This document shows, piece after piece, positions 8,747-18,012 of a stretch of DNA of 64,000 nt. How positions within the stretch are numbered: position 1 is the first letter of the stretch; each line of letters begins with the position of its first letter. The position numbers and the translations under genes were made by a program. This DNA comes from Flavobacterium microcysteis. GTDB lineage: Bacteria; Bacteroidota; Bacteroidia; Flavobacteriales; Flavobacteriaceae. The stretch is taken from the NCBI RefSeq assembly GCF_006385255.1, contig NZ_VFJE01000055.1:310001-374000 (forward strand). Reading direction: 5' to 3'. Below the pieces are notes generated by a model that saw only the letters and a program-made list of their open reading frames with translations, had not been told where the DNA came from and did no database searches.

Positions 8747-10990
8747 ATGAAATTTAAAACAGCATTACTATTATTATTAGCAGTTTCGCTTACTGCTAAT
8801 GCACAGAAAGATAAAAAGAAGAACCAGATCAAGCCCAAGAAAGAATTTATTTCAGAACTGATGGCTAAGATGACAATTGATGAAAAAATTGGACAGCTGG
8901 TACAGTTTACGGCAGACGGAACCATAACCGGACCAGTTGCCGGAGATAATTTTATCGAACAAATTAAAAAAGGAAATGTCGGTTCCATATTGAATGCGAC
9001 TACCGTTAAATATACAGCAGAACTCCAAAAGATGAATCTTGACAATTCAAGGCTCAAAATACCATTGCTTTTCGGTTATGATGTTATTCACGGTTATAAA
9101 ACTATTTTCCCGATTACCTTGGGAGAATCGGCTACTTGGGACTTAAACGCTGTTGAACTTGCTGCGAAGATTTCTGCTGCCGAAGCTGCTGCCGGTGGCG
9201 TTCACTGGACGTTCTCTCCAATGGTAGATATTTCCCGTGATCCACGTTGGGGAAGAGTTTCCGAAGGCGCCGGAGAAGATACGTATCTCGGATCTAAATT
9301 AGCAATTGCCAGAGTACATGGCTATCAAGGAAATGATCTTTCAGCTATCAACACCATTTTAGCCTGTACAAAACACTTTGCGGCTTATGGAGCTGCTGAG
9401 GCTGGTCGTGACTACAATACGGTGGATATGTCAGAAAGAATGCTAAGAGAAGTTTATCTGCCACCATTCAAAGCTACTGTTGATGCAGGAGTTAGGACTT
9501 TTATGACTTCTTTCAATGAAATTTCAGGAGTTCCGGCTACCGGAAATAAATTCCTGGTTAACGGAATATTAAAAGACGAATGGAAATTTGACGGCTTTGT
9601 CGTAACCGATTATACCGGAATGAACGAAATGATACCTCATGGTTATGCTAAAGACGAAAAACATGCAGGTGAATTGGCCCTAAATGCCGGTGTTGACATG
9701 GACATGGTTGGCGGAATCTATATGAAGAACCTTAAAAAATCATTATCAGAAGGAAAAGTTACCGAAGCCCAAATTAATGACGCTTGCCGAAGAATACTAG
9801 AAGCAAAATACGATTTAGGTTTATTTGAAGATCCTTACCGATACAATGATGCCAAAAGAGAAAAAGAAGTAACCTATAAAAAAGAATATTTAGAAGCTGC
9901 TTTAGATGTGGCAAACAAATCACTGGTATTGCTTAAAAACGGTAATAATACGTTACCATTGAAAAAAGAACAAAAAGTAGCATTTGTTGGACCGCTAATT
10001 AGCGACGAATTCAACATTATTGGTTCTTGGGCAGCATCGGGTGACAGACATGGATTTGCTGTTAGTGTAGAGGAAGGAATAAACAAGATTATTACAGACA
10101 AAAGCAAAATCAGTTTTGCAAAAGGCGTTGAAATTCTGGATAAGAAAAGAGACATGATGCAGGCTGCAATTGACAATGCTAAAAAAGCAGATGTTATCGT
10201 TGCAGTGATGGGTGAATTTGAAAATATGACAGGTGAGGCCGCCTCACGTACTAATATTGACCTGCCTGGAATACAAAAAGAATTTCTGGCAGAATTAAAA
10301 AAACTAGGCAAGCCAATTGTTTTGGTGTTGCTAAACGGACGACCTCTGACATTAGAATGGGAAAACCAAAACATGGACGCCATTCTTGAAGCTTGGTGGC
10401 CTGGAACAAGAGGTGGCGATGCTATTGCACAAACGCTTTACGGAATCAACAACCCAAGTGGAAAATTGCCAATGACTTTCCCTAGAAACGTAGGACAGAT
10501 TCCATTGTATTACAATCATAAAAGTACCGGACGTCCATATTTAGGAAAAGCAGACAATGAGCAGAAATACAAATCACGCTATATTGATGTTGATAATTCG
10601 CCTTTGTATGAATTCGGATATGGACTAAGCTATACCAACTTCACTTATTCTAACTTCAAAATTTCTTCACCTAAAATCAACTTCAACCAAAAATTAAAAG
10701 CTACGGTTGAGGTAAGCAATACGGGAAATTTTGATGGAGAAGAAGTAGTTCAACTATATATTCGTGATAAAGTAGGATCTGTAACCAGACCTGTAAAAGA
10801 ATTAAAAGGCTTCCAGAAAATCTTCTTGAAAAAAGGAGAAAAGAAAACTATTGAATTCGAAATCTCTTCCGAAGACTTGAAATTTTACGGAATAGACATG
10901 CAGTTTGCTGCTGAACCTGGAGATTTTGAAATCTTTGTCGGCGGCACATCGGCGACAGACATGAAATTAGAGTTTGAGTTAGTTAAATAA
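8747..10990 (+). CDS. bglX: GH3 family beta-glucosidase (BglX-like), secreted
   Basis: 747 residues. A signal peptide ends near residue 20 (SLTANAQ). Domain order is GH3 N-terminal TIM barrel (ACTKHFAAYGAAEAGRDYN; nucleophile candidate Asp288 in VVTDYTGM), GH3 C-terminal sandwich (from about 390; GASWAASG-like and AWWPGTRGGDAIAQTLYG motifs), then a fibronectin III-like domain at about 650-725 (GNFDGEEVVQLYIRD). This is the normal BglX layout. The enzyme would release glucose or other sugars from the non-reducing ends of beta-linked oligosaccharides in the periplasm. It is the last gene before a strong terminator, so susC to this gene is probably one operon. Confidence 0.92.
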   Translation: MKFKTALLLLLAVSLTANAQKDKKKNQIKPKKEFISELMAKMTIDEKIGQLVQFTADGTITGPVAGDNFIEQIKKGNVGSILNATTVKYTAELQKMNLDNSRLKIPLLFGYDVIHGYKTIFPITLGESATWDLNAVELAAKISAAEAAAGGVHWTFSPMVDISRDPRWGRVSEGAGEDTYLGSKLAIARVHGYQGNDLSAINTILACTKHFAAYGAAEAGRDYNTVDMSERMLREVYLPPFKATVDAGVRTFMTSFNEISGVPATGNKFLVNGILKDEWKFDGFVVTDYTGMNEMIPHGYAKDEKHAGELALNAGVDMDMVGGIYMKNLKKSLSEGKVTEAQINDACRRILEAKYDLGLFEDPYRYNDAKREKEVTYKKEYLEAALDVANKSLVLLKNGNNTLPLKKEQKVAFVGPLISDEFNIIGSWAASGDRHGFAVSVEEGINKIITDKSKISFAKGVEILDKKRDMMQAAIDNAKKADVIVAVMGEFENMTGEAASRTNIDLPGIQKEFLAELKKLGKPIVLVLLNGRPLTLEWENQNMDAILEAWWPGTRGGDAIAQTLYGINNPSGKLPMTFPRNVGQIPLYYNHKSTGRPYLGKADNEQKYKSRYIDVDNSPLYEFGYGLSYTNFTYSNFKISSPKINFNQKLKATVEVSNTGNFDGEEVVQLYIRDKVGSVTRPVKELKGFQKIFLKKGEKKTIEFEISSEDLKFYGIDMQFAAEPGDFEIFVGGTSATDMKLEFELVK

Positions 10991-11011
10991 TTTTTTTTGT
11001 GAGTTTTAAAG

Positions 11012-11041
11012 GCCCTTTAGGTTTCTCTAAAGGGCTTTTTT
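11012..11041 (+). terminator. Intrinsic terminator after the GH3 gene
   Basis: Perfect 9-bp stem GCCCTTTAG/CTAAAGGGC (11012-11020, 11027-11035) with a 6-base loop, followed by six T. It separates the susC-to-GH3 transcript from the GH97 gene. A TAccTTTA box at 11057-11064 may be the -7 element of the GH97 promoter. Confidence 0.85.
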
Positions 11042-11080
11042 CTAAAGTTGATTAGCTACCTTTAGCGAAATTTATACATT

Positions 11081-13168
11081 ATGAAAAACATCTTTACCCT
11101 ATGCCTTCTCATGTTGGCAGGATTTTTAAACGCACAGACAGTCCAATCTCCATCCAAAGAAATTACTGTTACTTTTAAATTAACAGCCAATGGGCAACCG
11201 TCTTACTCAGTAAACTACCAAAACAAACCAGTCATAAAAGAAAGCTTGTTGGGAATTGCTTTGAAAGATACAGAAGCATTAGATACAGGATTTGAAATAA
11301 CAAATACCCAAAACAAAAGCGTTGCCGAAAGCTGGAAACCGGTACTTGGTGAGCAGTCCGTGATTCAGAATAAATACAATGAAACAATTTTTTCATTGGT
11401 TCAGAAAACTACAGGAAGAAAACTGAATATTGTTTTCAAAGTATATAACGAAGGTGTTGCCTTTAGATATGAATTTCCAAAACAAGACAAGCTGAATTAT
11501 TTTATCATTTCTGATGAAAAAACAGAATTTAACCTGACAGGAAATCACAAGACTTTTTGGATTCCAGGTGATTATGATAGTCAGGAATATGTCTATAACG
11601 AGACAAAATTATCAGAAATTGATAACGACAAATTAAACCTGAACAACGGTATTGCCGTAAAATCTATTGGAGGACGTTATGTGGTGCAATCACCTTTGAT
11701 GATGAAATCCGCCGACGGTCTTTATCTTAATATTTTTGAAGCAGCCGTAGTGAATTATCCGGTAATGCATTTGGATGTTACTACCACTAACTATAAAATA
11801 AAATCACATCTGGTACCGAATGCTATAGGTGATAAAGCTTATTTGCAGACTCCGGCAGTTTCTCCATGGCGTACAATTATGGTAAGCAATGATGCAAGAG
11901 CTATTGTCAGCTCAAAAATGATTCTAAATCTGAATGAACCGTCTAAAATAGACGATACCTCATGGATTAAACCTATGAAATATGTAGGTGTTTGGTGGGA
12001 AATGCATGTGGGTGTTTCAACATGGGATTTAAGCGGAACACAAGATGCATCTCAAAAAAGCGTAGGTAAAAAACCGCATGGCGCTACTACTGAAAATACA
12101 AAACGCTATATTGATTTTGCTGCTAAGCACGGTTTTGATGGTGTATTAGTTGAGGGATGGAATGTAGGTTGGGAAGATTGGTTTGGGAATTGGAAAGAAG
12201 AAGTTTTTGATTTCACGACACCTTACCCGGATTTTAATATACAAGAAATCAGCGACTATGCCAAGTCAAAAAATGTAAAGATGATCATGCATCATGAAAC
12301 TTCGGGTTCTGTTGCTAATTATGAAAGACGTTTAGACAGAGCCTTAAACGTAATGAAAAAATACGGCTATCCGGCAGTTAAAACAGGTTATGTTGGAAGA
12401 ATCATTCCAAGAGGCGAATTCCATGACGGACAGTCTATGGTGAATCATTTCAATTATGTTCCGCAAAGAGCTGCAGAATATAAAATTATGGTCAATTCTC
12501 ACGAATCATCCCGTCCTACAGGCGTAAGCAGAACATGGCCTAATTATATTGCTGCTGAAGCCGCAAGAGGAAACGAGTTCAACGGTTGGAGTAACGGAAA
12601 TCCGCCAACGCACGAAACCATTCTTCCGTTTACACGACTTTTAGGAGGACCAATGGATTATACGCCAGGTGTTTTCGAAATCAAGATGAGCCATTACGAT
12701 CCTAGCAAGACAGAACAGGTGCATACGACACTTGCCAAGCAATTGGCCTTGTATGTTACGATGTATTCGCCATTACAGATGGCTTGTGACTTGCCTGAGA
12801 ATTATGAAAAATATGCGGATGCTTTCCAATTTATCAAAGATGTGGCAGCAGACTGGGACGAAAGCAAATATTTGGAAGCAGAACCGGGCGATTATTTGAC
12901 GGTTGCCAGAAAAGCCAAAGGAAGTGAAAACTGGTTTGTTGGTGCTATTACAGACGAGAATCCTAGAAATACTACAATTTTACTCGATTTCTTAACACCT
13001 GGAAAAAAATATAAGGCTATTATTTATCAAGACGGAAAGACAGCACATTGGGAGAAAAATCCAATCAATTACGAAATCAAAACCATCGATGTGGCTTCAA
13101 AAAGCAAATTAAAGCTCACTATGGCAGCTGGTGGCGGAACAGCAATCAGCATCTTTCCGGTAAAGTAA
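11081..13168 (+). CDS. GH97 family glycosidase, SusB-like (probably inverting alpha-glucosidase)
   Basis: 695 residues. A signal peptide ends at GFLNAQ (about residue 19). The GH97 N-terminal super-sandwich (about 20-290) is followed by the catalytic barrel (KYVGVWWEMHVG; HGFDGVLVEGWNVGWEDW). Glutamates at the positions expected for the inverting SusB group are present: Glu406 (HHETSG), Glu475 (NSHESSRPTG) and Glu499 (AARGNEF), and the segment VKTGYVG lacks the Asp used as nucleophile by retaining GH97 alpha-galactosidases. This suggests an inverting alpha-glucosidase; that is inference from remembered family motifs. An alpha-acting enzyme in a locus with beta-acting GH3 is notable. It is followed after 8 bases by the GH43-like gene. 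Confidence 0.88.
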   Translation: MKNIFTLCLLMLAGFLNAQTVQSPSKEITVTFKLTANGQPSYSVNYQNKPVIKESLLGIALKDTEALDTGFEITNTQNKSVAESWKPVLGEQSVIQNKYNETIFSLVQKTTGRKLNIVFKVYNEGVAFRYEFPKQDKLNYFIISDEKTEFNLTGNHKTFWIPGDYDSQEYVYNETKLSEIDNDKLNLNNGIAVKSIGGRYVVQSPLMMKSADGLYLNIFEAAVVNYPVMHLDVTTTNYKIKSHLVPNAIGDKAYLQTPAVSPWRTIMVSNDARAIVSSKMILNLNEPSKIDDTSWIKPMKYVGVWWEMHVGVSTWDLSGTQDASQKSVGKKPHGATTENTKRYIDFAAKHGFDGVLVEGWNVGWEDWFGNWKEEVFDFTTPYPDFNIQEISDYAKSKNVKMIMHHETSGSVANYERRLDRALNVMKKYGYPAVKTGYVGRIIPRGEFHDGQSMVNHFNYVPQRAAEYKIMVNSHESSRPTGVSRTWPNYIAAEAARGNEFNGWSNGNPPTHETILPFTRLLGGPMDYTPGVFEIKMSHYDPSKTEQVHTTLAKQLALYVTMYSPLQMACDLPENYEKYADAFQFIKDVAADWDESKYLEAEPGDYLTVARKAKGSENWFVGAITDENPRNTTILLDFLTPGKKYKAIIYQDGKTAHWEKNPINYEIKTIDVASKSKLKLTMAAGGGTAISIFPVK

Positions 13169-13176
13169 ACTATAAA

Positions 13177-14967
13177 ATGAATTTTTTTAAAAGACAAAAT
13201 TTAAAGAAAGCAACCAAAGTAGTAGGTCTTGCAGGAATCTTGCTCGTTTCAGGACAAGGTTTCTCGCAACAAAAAACCTATTGCAATCCTATCAACATAG
13301 ATTATGGATATTGCCCGATTCCAAATTTTGTAACACAAGGAAAACATCGAGCAACTGCCGATCCGGTAATCACCAATTTTAAAGGTGAATATTATCTGTT
13401 TTCAACCAACCAATGGGGCTATTGGCATAGTTCTGATATGCTCGATTGGAAATTCATTTCCAGAAAATTCCTCCGTCCGGAACATAAGGTCTACGACGAA
13501 CTCTGTGCGCCATCGTTGTCATTTGTAAATGATACGCTATTGGTTATCGGTTCGACACATACTAAAGAATTTCCGCTATGGATGAGCAAAAATCCAAAAA
13601 CAGATGATTGGAAAGAACTCGTACATAAATCGGAAGCAGGAGCATGGGATCCTCAAATTTTTTGGGATAAGGAAAAAGACGAAGTGTATATGTATTACGG
13701 ATCGAGTAATTTGTATCCGCTCTATGGCGTGAAACTAAACCGAAAAACCTTCCAACCCGAAGGCGAAAGAATTCCGGTTTTGGCACTTAATGACGATGAG
13801 CATGGTTGGGAACGGTTTGGCGAACACAACGACAATACTTTCCTGCAGCCTTTTACTGAAGGTGCTTTTATGACCAAGTACAAAGACAAATATTATTTGC
13901 AATACGGAGCACCGGGCACCGAATTTAGCGGCTATGCAGATGGTGTGTATGTAGGTTCAAATCCTTTAGGGCCATTTGATTACCAATCCCATAATCCGTT
14001 TTCCTATAAACCGGGTGGATTTGCAAGAGGAGCCGGACACGGAGCTACGTATCAGGATACCAATAATGATTATTGGCACGTATCCACAATTGTAATTTCG
14101 ACCAAGAATAATTTTGAAAGAAGAATAGGAATCTGGCCTGCCGGTTTTGATGAAGATGGAGTACTATACTCCAATACAGCTTATGGCGATTATCCAACTT
14201 TTCTTCCTTCACAGAAAAAGAACCATCTGGATGCAAACTTCTCAGGATGGATGCTTTTAAATTATAACAAGCCAGTTCAGGTTTCTTCTACTTTGGGAGG
14301 CTTCCAGCCTAATTTTAGTAATGATGAAGACATAAAAACCTATTGGTCGGCTAAAACTGCGGCGAAAGGCGAATACCTGATTTCTGATTTGGGAGAAAAA
14401 TCCACAATCAATGCCATACAAATTAACTATGCGGATCAGGATGTGGAGCTGATGGGCAAGCCGGAAACAACAACAGGACATAAGTATATTATTTATTCCT
14501 CAAACGATGGCAAAAATTGGAAAATAGCTGTCGATAAAAGCAAAAATACAAAAGACGTGCCCCATGATTATATCGAATTAGAAAAACCGTTAACTGCCCG
14601 GTATCTGAAATTAGAAAACATCCAGATGCCAACGGGAAAGTTTGCCATAAGCGGCTTTAGGGTTTTTGGAAAAGGAACAGGGCAAAAGCCAAACATGGTG
14701 CAGAATTTTGCACCGTTACGAGCCGAAGCCAGGAAAAAAGGAGAGAGAAGAAGCGTCTGGTTCAAATGGCAACAAGAACCTAATGCAGACGGATATGTCA
14801 TATACTTCGGAAAATCTCCAGAAAAACTATACGGTTCGATAATGGTATATGGCAAAAATGAATACTATTTCAGCGGACTGGATCGCTCAGATGCTTACTA
14901 TTTTCAGATCGAGGCTTTCAACAATAACGGGATAGGTCCCCGATCTGAAATAAAAAAGTCAGAATAA
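13177..14967 (+). CDS. GH43-like glycoside hydrolase with discoidin (F5/8 type C) domain
   Basis: The frame is open upstream into the GH97 gene, but ATG 13177 (8 bases after the GH97 stop, leading straight into a signal peptide ending GQGFSQ) is the sensible start, giving 596 residues. A GH43 five-bladed propeller is suggested by the acidic triad Asp62 (TADPVI), Asp158 (GAWDPQIF) and Glu228 (FTEGAFM). A discoidin/F5/8 type C-like domain follows (about 370-500; SAKTAAKGEYLISDLGEK, ARYLKLENIQMP), then a fibronectin III-like tail. It may trim side chains such as arabinose or xylose, or another sugar. The subfamily and substrate are not resolved. Confidence 0.8.
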   Translation: MNFFKRQNLKKATKVVGLAGILLVSGQGFSQQKTYCNPINIDYGYCPIPNFVTQGKHRATADPVITNFKGEYYLFSTNQWGYWHSSDMLDWKFISRKFLRPEHKVYDELCAPSLSFVNDTLLVIGSTHTKEFPLWMSKNPKTDDWKELVHKSEAGAWDPQIFWDKEKDEVYMYYGSSNLYPLYGVKLNRKTFQPEGERIPVLALNDDEHGWERFGEHNDNTFLQPFTEGAFMTKYKDKYYLQYGAPGTEFSGYADGVYVGSNPLGPFDYQSHNPFSYKPGGFARGAGHGATYQDTNNDYWHVSTIVISTKNNFERRIGIWPAGFDEDGVLYSNTAYGDYPTFLPSQKKNHLDANFSGWMLLNYNKPVQVSSTLGGFQPNFSNDEDIKTYWSAKTAAKGEYLISDLGEKSTINAIQINYADQDVELMGKPETTTGHKYIIYSSNDGKNWKIAVDKSKNTKDVPHDYIELEKPLTARYLKLENIQMPTGKFAISGFRVFGKGTGQKPNMVQNFAPLRAEARKKGERRSVWFKWQQEPNADGYVIYFGKSPEKLYGSIMVYGKNEYYFSGLDRSDAYYFQIEAFNNNGIGPRSEIKKSE

Positions 14968-14991
14968 GAAAAACTTTGTGAAAAAAGTTAC

Positions 14992-15036
14992 GCAAACGTT
15001 GTATTTTGATTAAAAAACGACTTAAGAAATCGTTTT
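14992..15036 (+). promoter_or_regulatory. Two operator-like repeats upstream of the MFS transporter gene
   Basis: GCAAACGTTGTA (14992-15003) shares ACGTTGTA and the CG centre with the palindrome before susC (2067-2078). A second inverted repeat, AAAACGA (15014-15020) with TCGTTTT (15030-15036), follows 10 bases later. Both lie in the 193-base gap before the MFS gene, in which no clear TAnnTTTG promoter was found. LacI-type control is an inference. Confidence 0.4.
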
Positions 15037-15160
15037 CGTTAATAACTAAATTATAATCTATTACCTGGTGTTTTCATATAAATGTATATTTATCAAAAAT
15101 TAATTGTTTTTATTAAATAGAATCCTATTTTTTATTGCTTTAACTAAACTATCTTAATAA

Positions 15161-16996
15161 ATGAGTTCAGAAACTAAAACAAATTATCCTGCGCTGTATA
15201 CACTAATTACAGTGTTTTTTTTCTGGGGATTTATTGCTGCCGGAAACAGCATCTTTATTCCTTTCTGTAAAAACTATTTTTCATTAGACCAATTTCAATC
15301 GCAGCTGATTGACTTTGCTTTCTATACCGCTTACTATCTGGGAGCGCTTTTGCTTTTTATTTTTGGAGCTGTAAACGGAAAAGACCTGGTAGGCAAATGG
15401 GGATATAAAAGGAGTATAGTCTACGGATTGTTGTTTTCTGCATTAGGAGCCGGAGCTATGATTGTTGCAGTTGAAGCGAATGTGTATGCGGGAATGTTGG
15501 TGGGATTGTTTATAGTGGCCTTAGGATTTTCATTGCAACAAACAGCGGCAAACCCTTTTGCCGTTTTGTTAGGAGATCCAAAAACGGGTACCAGCCGTCA
15601 GAACTTAGCCGGTGGAATCAATTCCTTTGGAACGACAATCGGACCAATCATTGTAGGTTTTGCATTATTCGGAACAGCAGCAGCAGTGAGCGATGACCAG
15701 ATTAAAGGATTGGGTTTAGATAAAGTAATCCTGCTATATGTTGGAGTAGGAATCTTATTTTTAATAGCAGCAAGCGTTTTCTTTTTCTCGAAAAAACTTC
15801 CAGCCGGAATTTCAAACGAGCCAATGGAAAAAGCAAATAAAGCCATGACCACATTGATTATCATGACCGGTCTTTTGGCAATAATGTTTGCGCCTGTTTT
15901 TAATAGCTATAACTCACCGGAAGCAAAAAAGATAGTTGAAATTGAAAAGTCAATCGAACCGATAACGAAAGACATTAAAAAGCTAAGCGACAATCTGGTA
16001 AAGATTAAAAAAGACAAGGTACTTACTGAAGAAGAAAAAAATATAGCTTCTGAATCAATCAAAAGTGAAATCAAAGTATTGGAATTAAGTGTTGAACCGC
16101 AGCACAAAGAAATTCAGGAAATCAGACATCCTCTTGAAAAATACAGAATGTACTGGCTTTCTGGAGCTTTATTGGTAATCGTAGGAGGACTTTTATTTGC
16201 TAACCGTAGCGCACAAAAGAAAAACGATGGCTGGGGCGCTATGAAATACCCACAGTTAGTTTTAGGAATGTTGGCTATCTTCACCTATGTAGGAGTTGAG
16301 GTTGCAGTTGGAAGTAATTTAGGAGAACTATTAAAACTGCCTGAATTTGGAAGTTTCCAATCGTCTGAAATTGCACCTTATATTTCGATGTATTGGGGAA
16401 GTTTGATGATTGGCCGTTGGGCAGGAGCAATCAGCGTTTTTAACCTGACTGCAAGCAAAAGAAAACTAGCCCTGATTATTGTTCCGTTAATTGCCTTTTC
16501 GGTTATTATTGGCGTAAATACATTGGCGCAGCAGGATATGTCATCACTATACTATTATGTAATCTGCGTATTATTACAGGTTTTGGTTTTCTTCCTAAGC
16601 AAAAACAAACCGGCAAGAACATTAATCTTATTTGGACTAATGGGCGTTACTGCCATGCTAATTGGATTATTCTCTACAGGAACCGTTGCAATCTATGCTT
16701 TCCTTGCAGGAGGATTGGCATGTAGCATCATGTGGCCGTCTATCTTTACATTGTCAATTACAGGTCTTGGAAAATATACAGCACAAGGTTCTGCTTTCTT
16801 GGTAATGATGATTTTAGGAGGAGGAATTATTCCGCCTATACAAGGGAAATTGTCCGATATTATCGGAATCCACGCTTCGTATGTAATACCGGTAATCTGT
16901 TTCTCATACCTTACTTTCTTTGCGATTGCCGTAAAAGGAATATTGAAAAGGCAGAATATTGATGTTGATGCAATTGAAGCCGAAGGAGCCCATTAA
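15161..16996 (+). CDS. Sugar MFS transporter (FucP-like) with inserted membrane/coiled-coil segment
   Basis: 611 residues, far longer than the usual 410-450 of FucP/glucose-galactose MFS proteins. TM1 carries the family motif FFFWGF. Six N-terminal helices are followed by an extra helix at about 230-248 ([18 protein letters not shown]), a charged heptad-like stretch at about 254-327 ([17 protein letters not shown]), and a second extra helix at about 330-347 before the six C-terminal helices. With standard MFS topology the coiled coil would be periplasmic. The role is probably to bring the released sugar into the cytoplasm for the locus upstream. The start codon is as given by [15 protein letters not shown]; a terminator follows. 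Confidence 0.88.
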   Translation: MSSETKTNYPALYTLITVFFFWGFIAAGNSIFIPFCKNYFSLDQFQSQLIDFAFYTAYYLGALLLFIFGAVNGKDLVGKWGYKRSIVYGLLFSALGAGAMIVAVEANVYAGMLVGLFIVALGFSLQQTAANPFAVLLGDPKTGTSRQNLAGGINSFGTTIGPIIVGFALFGTAAAVSDDQIKGLGLDKVILLYVGVGILFLIAASVFFFSKKLPAGISNEPMEKANKAMTTLIIMTGLLAIMFAPVFNSYNSPEAKKIVEIEKSIEPITKDIKKLSDNLVKIKKDKVLTEEEKNIASESIKSEIKVLELSVEPQHKEIQEIRHPLEKYRMYWLSGALLVIVGGLLFANRSAQKKNDGWGAMKYPQLVLGMLAIFTYVGVEVAVGSNLGELLKLPEFGSFQSSEIAPYISMYWGSLMIGRWAGAISVFNLTASKRKLALIIVPLIAFSVIIGVNTLAQQDMSSLYYYVICVLLQVLVFFLSKNKPARTLILFGLMGVTAMLIGLFSTGTVAIYAFLAGGLACSIMWPSIFTLSITGLGKYTAQGSAFLVMMILGGGIIPPIQGKLSDIIGIHASYVIPVICFSYLTFFAIAVKGILKRQNIDVDAIEAEGAH

Positions 16997-17023
16997 TTTA
17001 TTCTTAATGAATTCATAATAACG

Positions 17024-17066
17024 AATCCGAAGCAGATATATTCCCTACATTTGCTTCGGATTTTTT
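17024..17066 (+). terminator. Intrinsic terminator after the MFS gene
   Basis: Perfect 11-bp stem AATCCGAAGCA/TGCTTCGGATT (17024-17034, 17052-17062) with a 17-base loop and a T run after it. It ends the polysaccharide locus. Confidence 0.75.
17046..17053 (+). promoter_or_regulatory. -7 box TACATTTG before rarD, inside the terminator loop
   Basis: TACATTTG fits TAnnTTTG exactly and is followed by C, as in strong Bacteroidota promoters. It lies 20 bases before the rarD start codon and overlaps the loop and right arm of the preceding terminator. No good TTG -33 element was seen. Confidence 0.45.
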
Positions 17067-17073
17067 ACTTCTC

Positions 17074-17985
17074 ATGAGACTTTCAAAATACTATCTGGCT
17101 GCCATTACAGCCTTTACAATCTGGGGATTTTTCAGTTTGGCTTTAAAGCCTTTACATCTGTATCCTTCATTGGATATTTTATTTTATAGGGTATTTCTGT
17201 GTGTCGTTCTCATGATGGGAATTAATCTTCTTTTCAGAAAAAAGACATTAAGAGAAACTAAGGAAAATTTCAGGATGATGTCGGCTACTCAAAAGAGAAA
17301 TGTCGTACTTCTGACATTGGGAGGTTCATTGCTATTATCTGCCAATTGGTTTTTCTTTATTTATGTAATGAATCACGTTAGCGTAAAAGCAGCTTCGTTT
17401 GCGTATCTGGTCTGCCCAATACTCACAACAGTTTTTGCTTATTTTATACTGAAGGAAAAATTAAATAAATGGCAATGGACAGCCGTAGCATTAAGCATTT
17501 TTAGCTGTGTATTGTTGTCTTTTAACCATTTCATGGATATTTTCTACAGCCTGATTGTAGCGGCTACCTATGCCTTGTATCTGGTTTCGCAAAGAAAGAA
17601 CACGGCAATAGACAAATTTCTGCTACTTACCTTACAGCTGACAACCACAGCAATTATCTTATTGCCGTTCTATCCGTTTTATAGTTCTGAGGTTCCAACG
17701 GCTTTTGATTTCTATTTTTATCTGGTCATCATCGTGGTGATGTTTACCATCATTCCACTTTTCCTGAACTTATATGCGTTGAAAGGAGTCAACTCGTCAA
17801 CAGTAGGGATATTGCTTTATATCAATCCGCTGATTAATTTTTTCCTTGCCATTTTTTATTATAAGGAAGACATTACTACATTCCAAATCATTGCTTATTC
17901 CTTAATCCTGCTTTCGATTATTATTTTTAACAGCAAGCACATCTTCAAGTCGAAAACAAAAGAACTACAGACGAAAGATGTGTAA
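17074..17985 (+). CDS. rarD: EamA-family transporter RarD
   Basis: 303 residues with about ten hydrophobic helices arranged as two EamA repeats. The N-terminus (LAAITAFTIWGFFSLALKPL) and the segment ANWFFFIYVMNHVSVKAASF are typical of RarD, a member of the drug/metabolite transporter superfamily. In other bacteria RarD is annotated as a chloramphenicol-sensitivity permease, but its natural substrate is unknown. The gene has its own likely promoter and is 27 bases before the cysteine desulfurase gene; nothing links the two functionally. Confidence 0.85.
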   Translation: MRLSKYYLAAITAFTIWGFFSLALKPLHLYPSLDILFYRVFLCVVLMMGINLLFRKKTLRETKENFRMMSATQKRNVVLLTLGGSLLLSANWFFFIYVMNHVSVKAASFAYLVCPILTTVFAYFILKEKLNKWQWTAVALSIFSCVLLSFNHFMDIFYSLIVAATYALYLVSQRKNTAIDKFLLLTLQLTTTAIILLPFYPFYSSEVPTAFDFYFYLVIIVVMFTIIPLFLNLYALKGVNSSTVGILLYINPLINFFLAIFYYKEDITTFQIIAYSLILLSIIIFNSKHIFKSKTKELQTKDV

Positions 17986-18012
17986 TTCATTTTATATCCC
18001 GATTTTTGTATC

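Noticed and set aside
9874..10383. 169-residue minus-strand frame
   Set aside because: Antisense shadow of the GH3 gene; Ser/Phe-rich with no motif.
13048..13176. Upstream extension of the GH43-like gene
   Set aside because: Overlaps the GH97 gene by more than 100 bases and would place the signal peptide in the middle of the protein.
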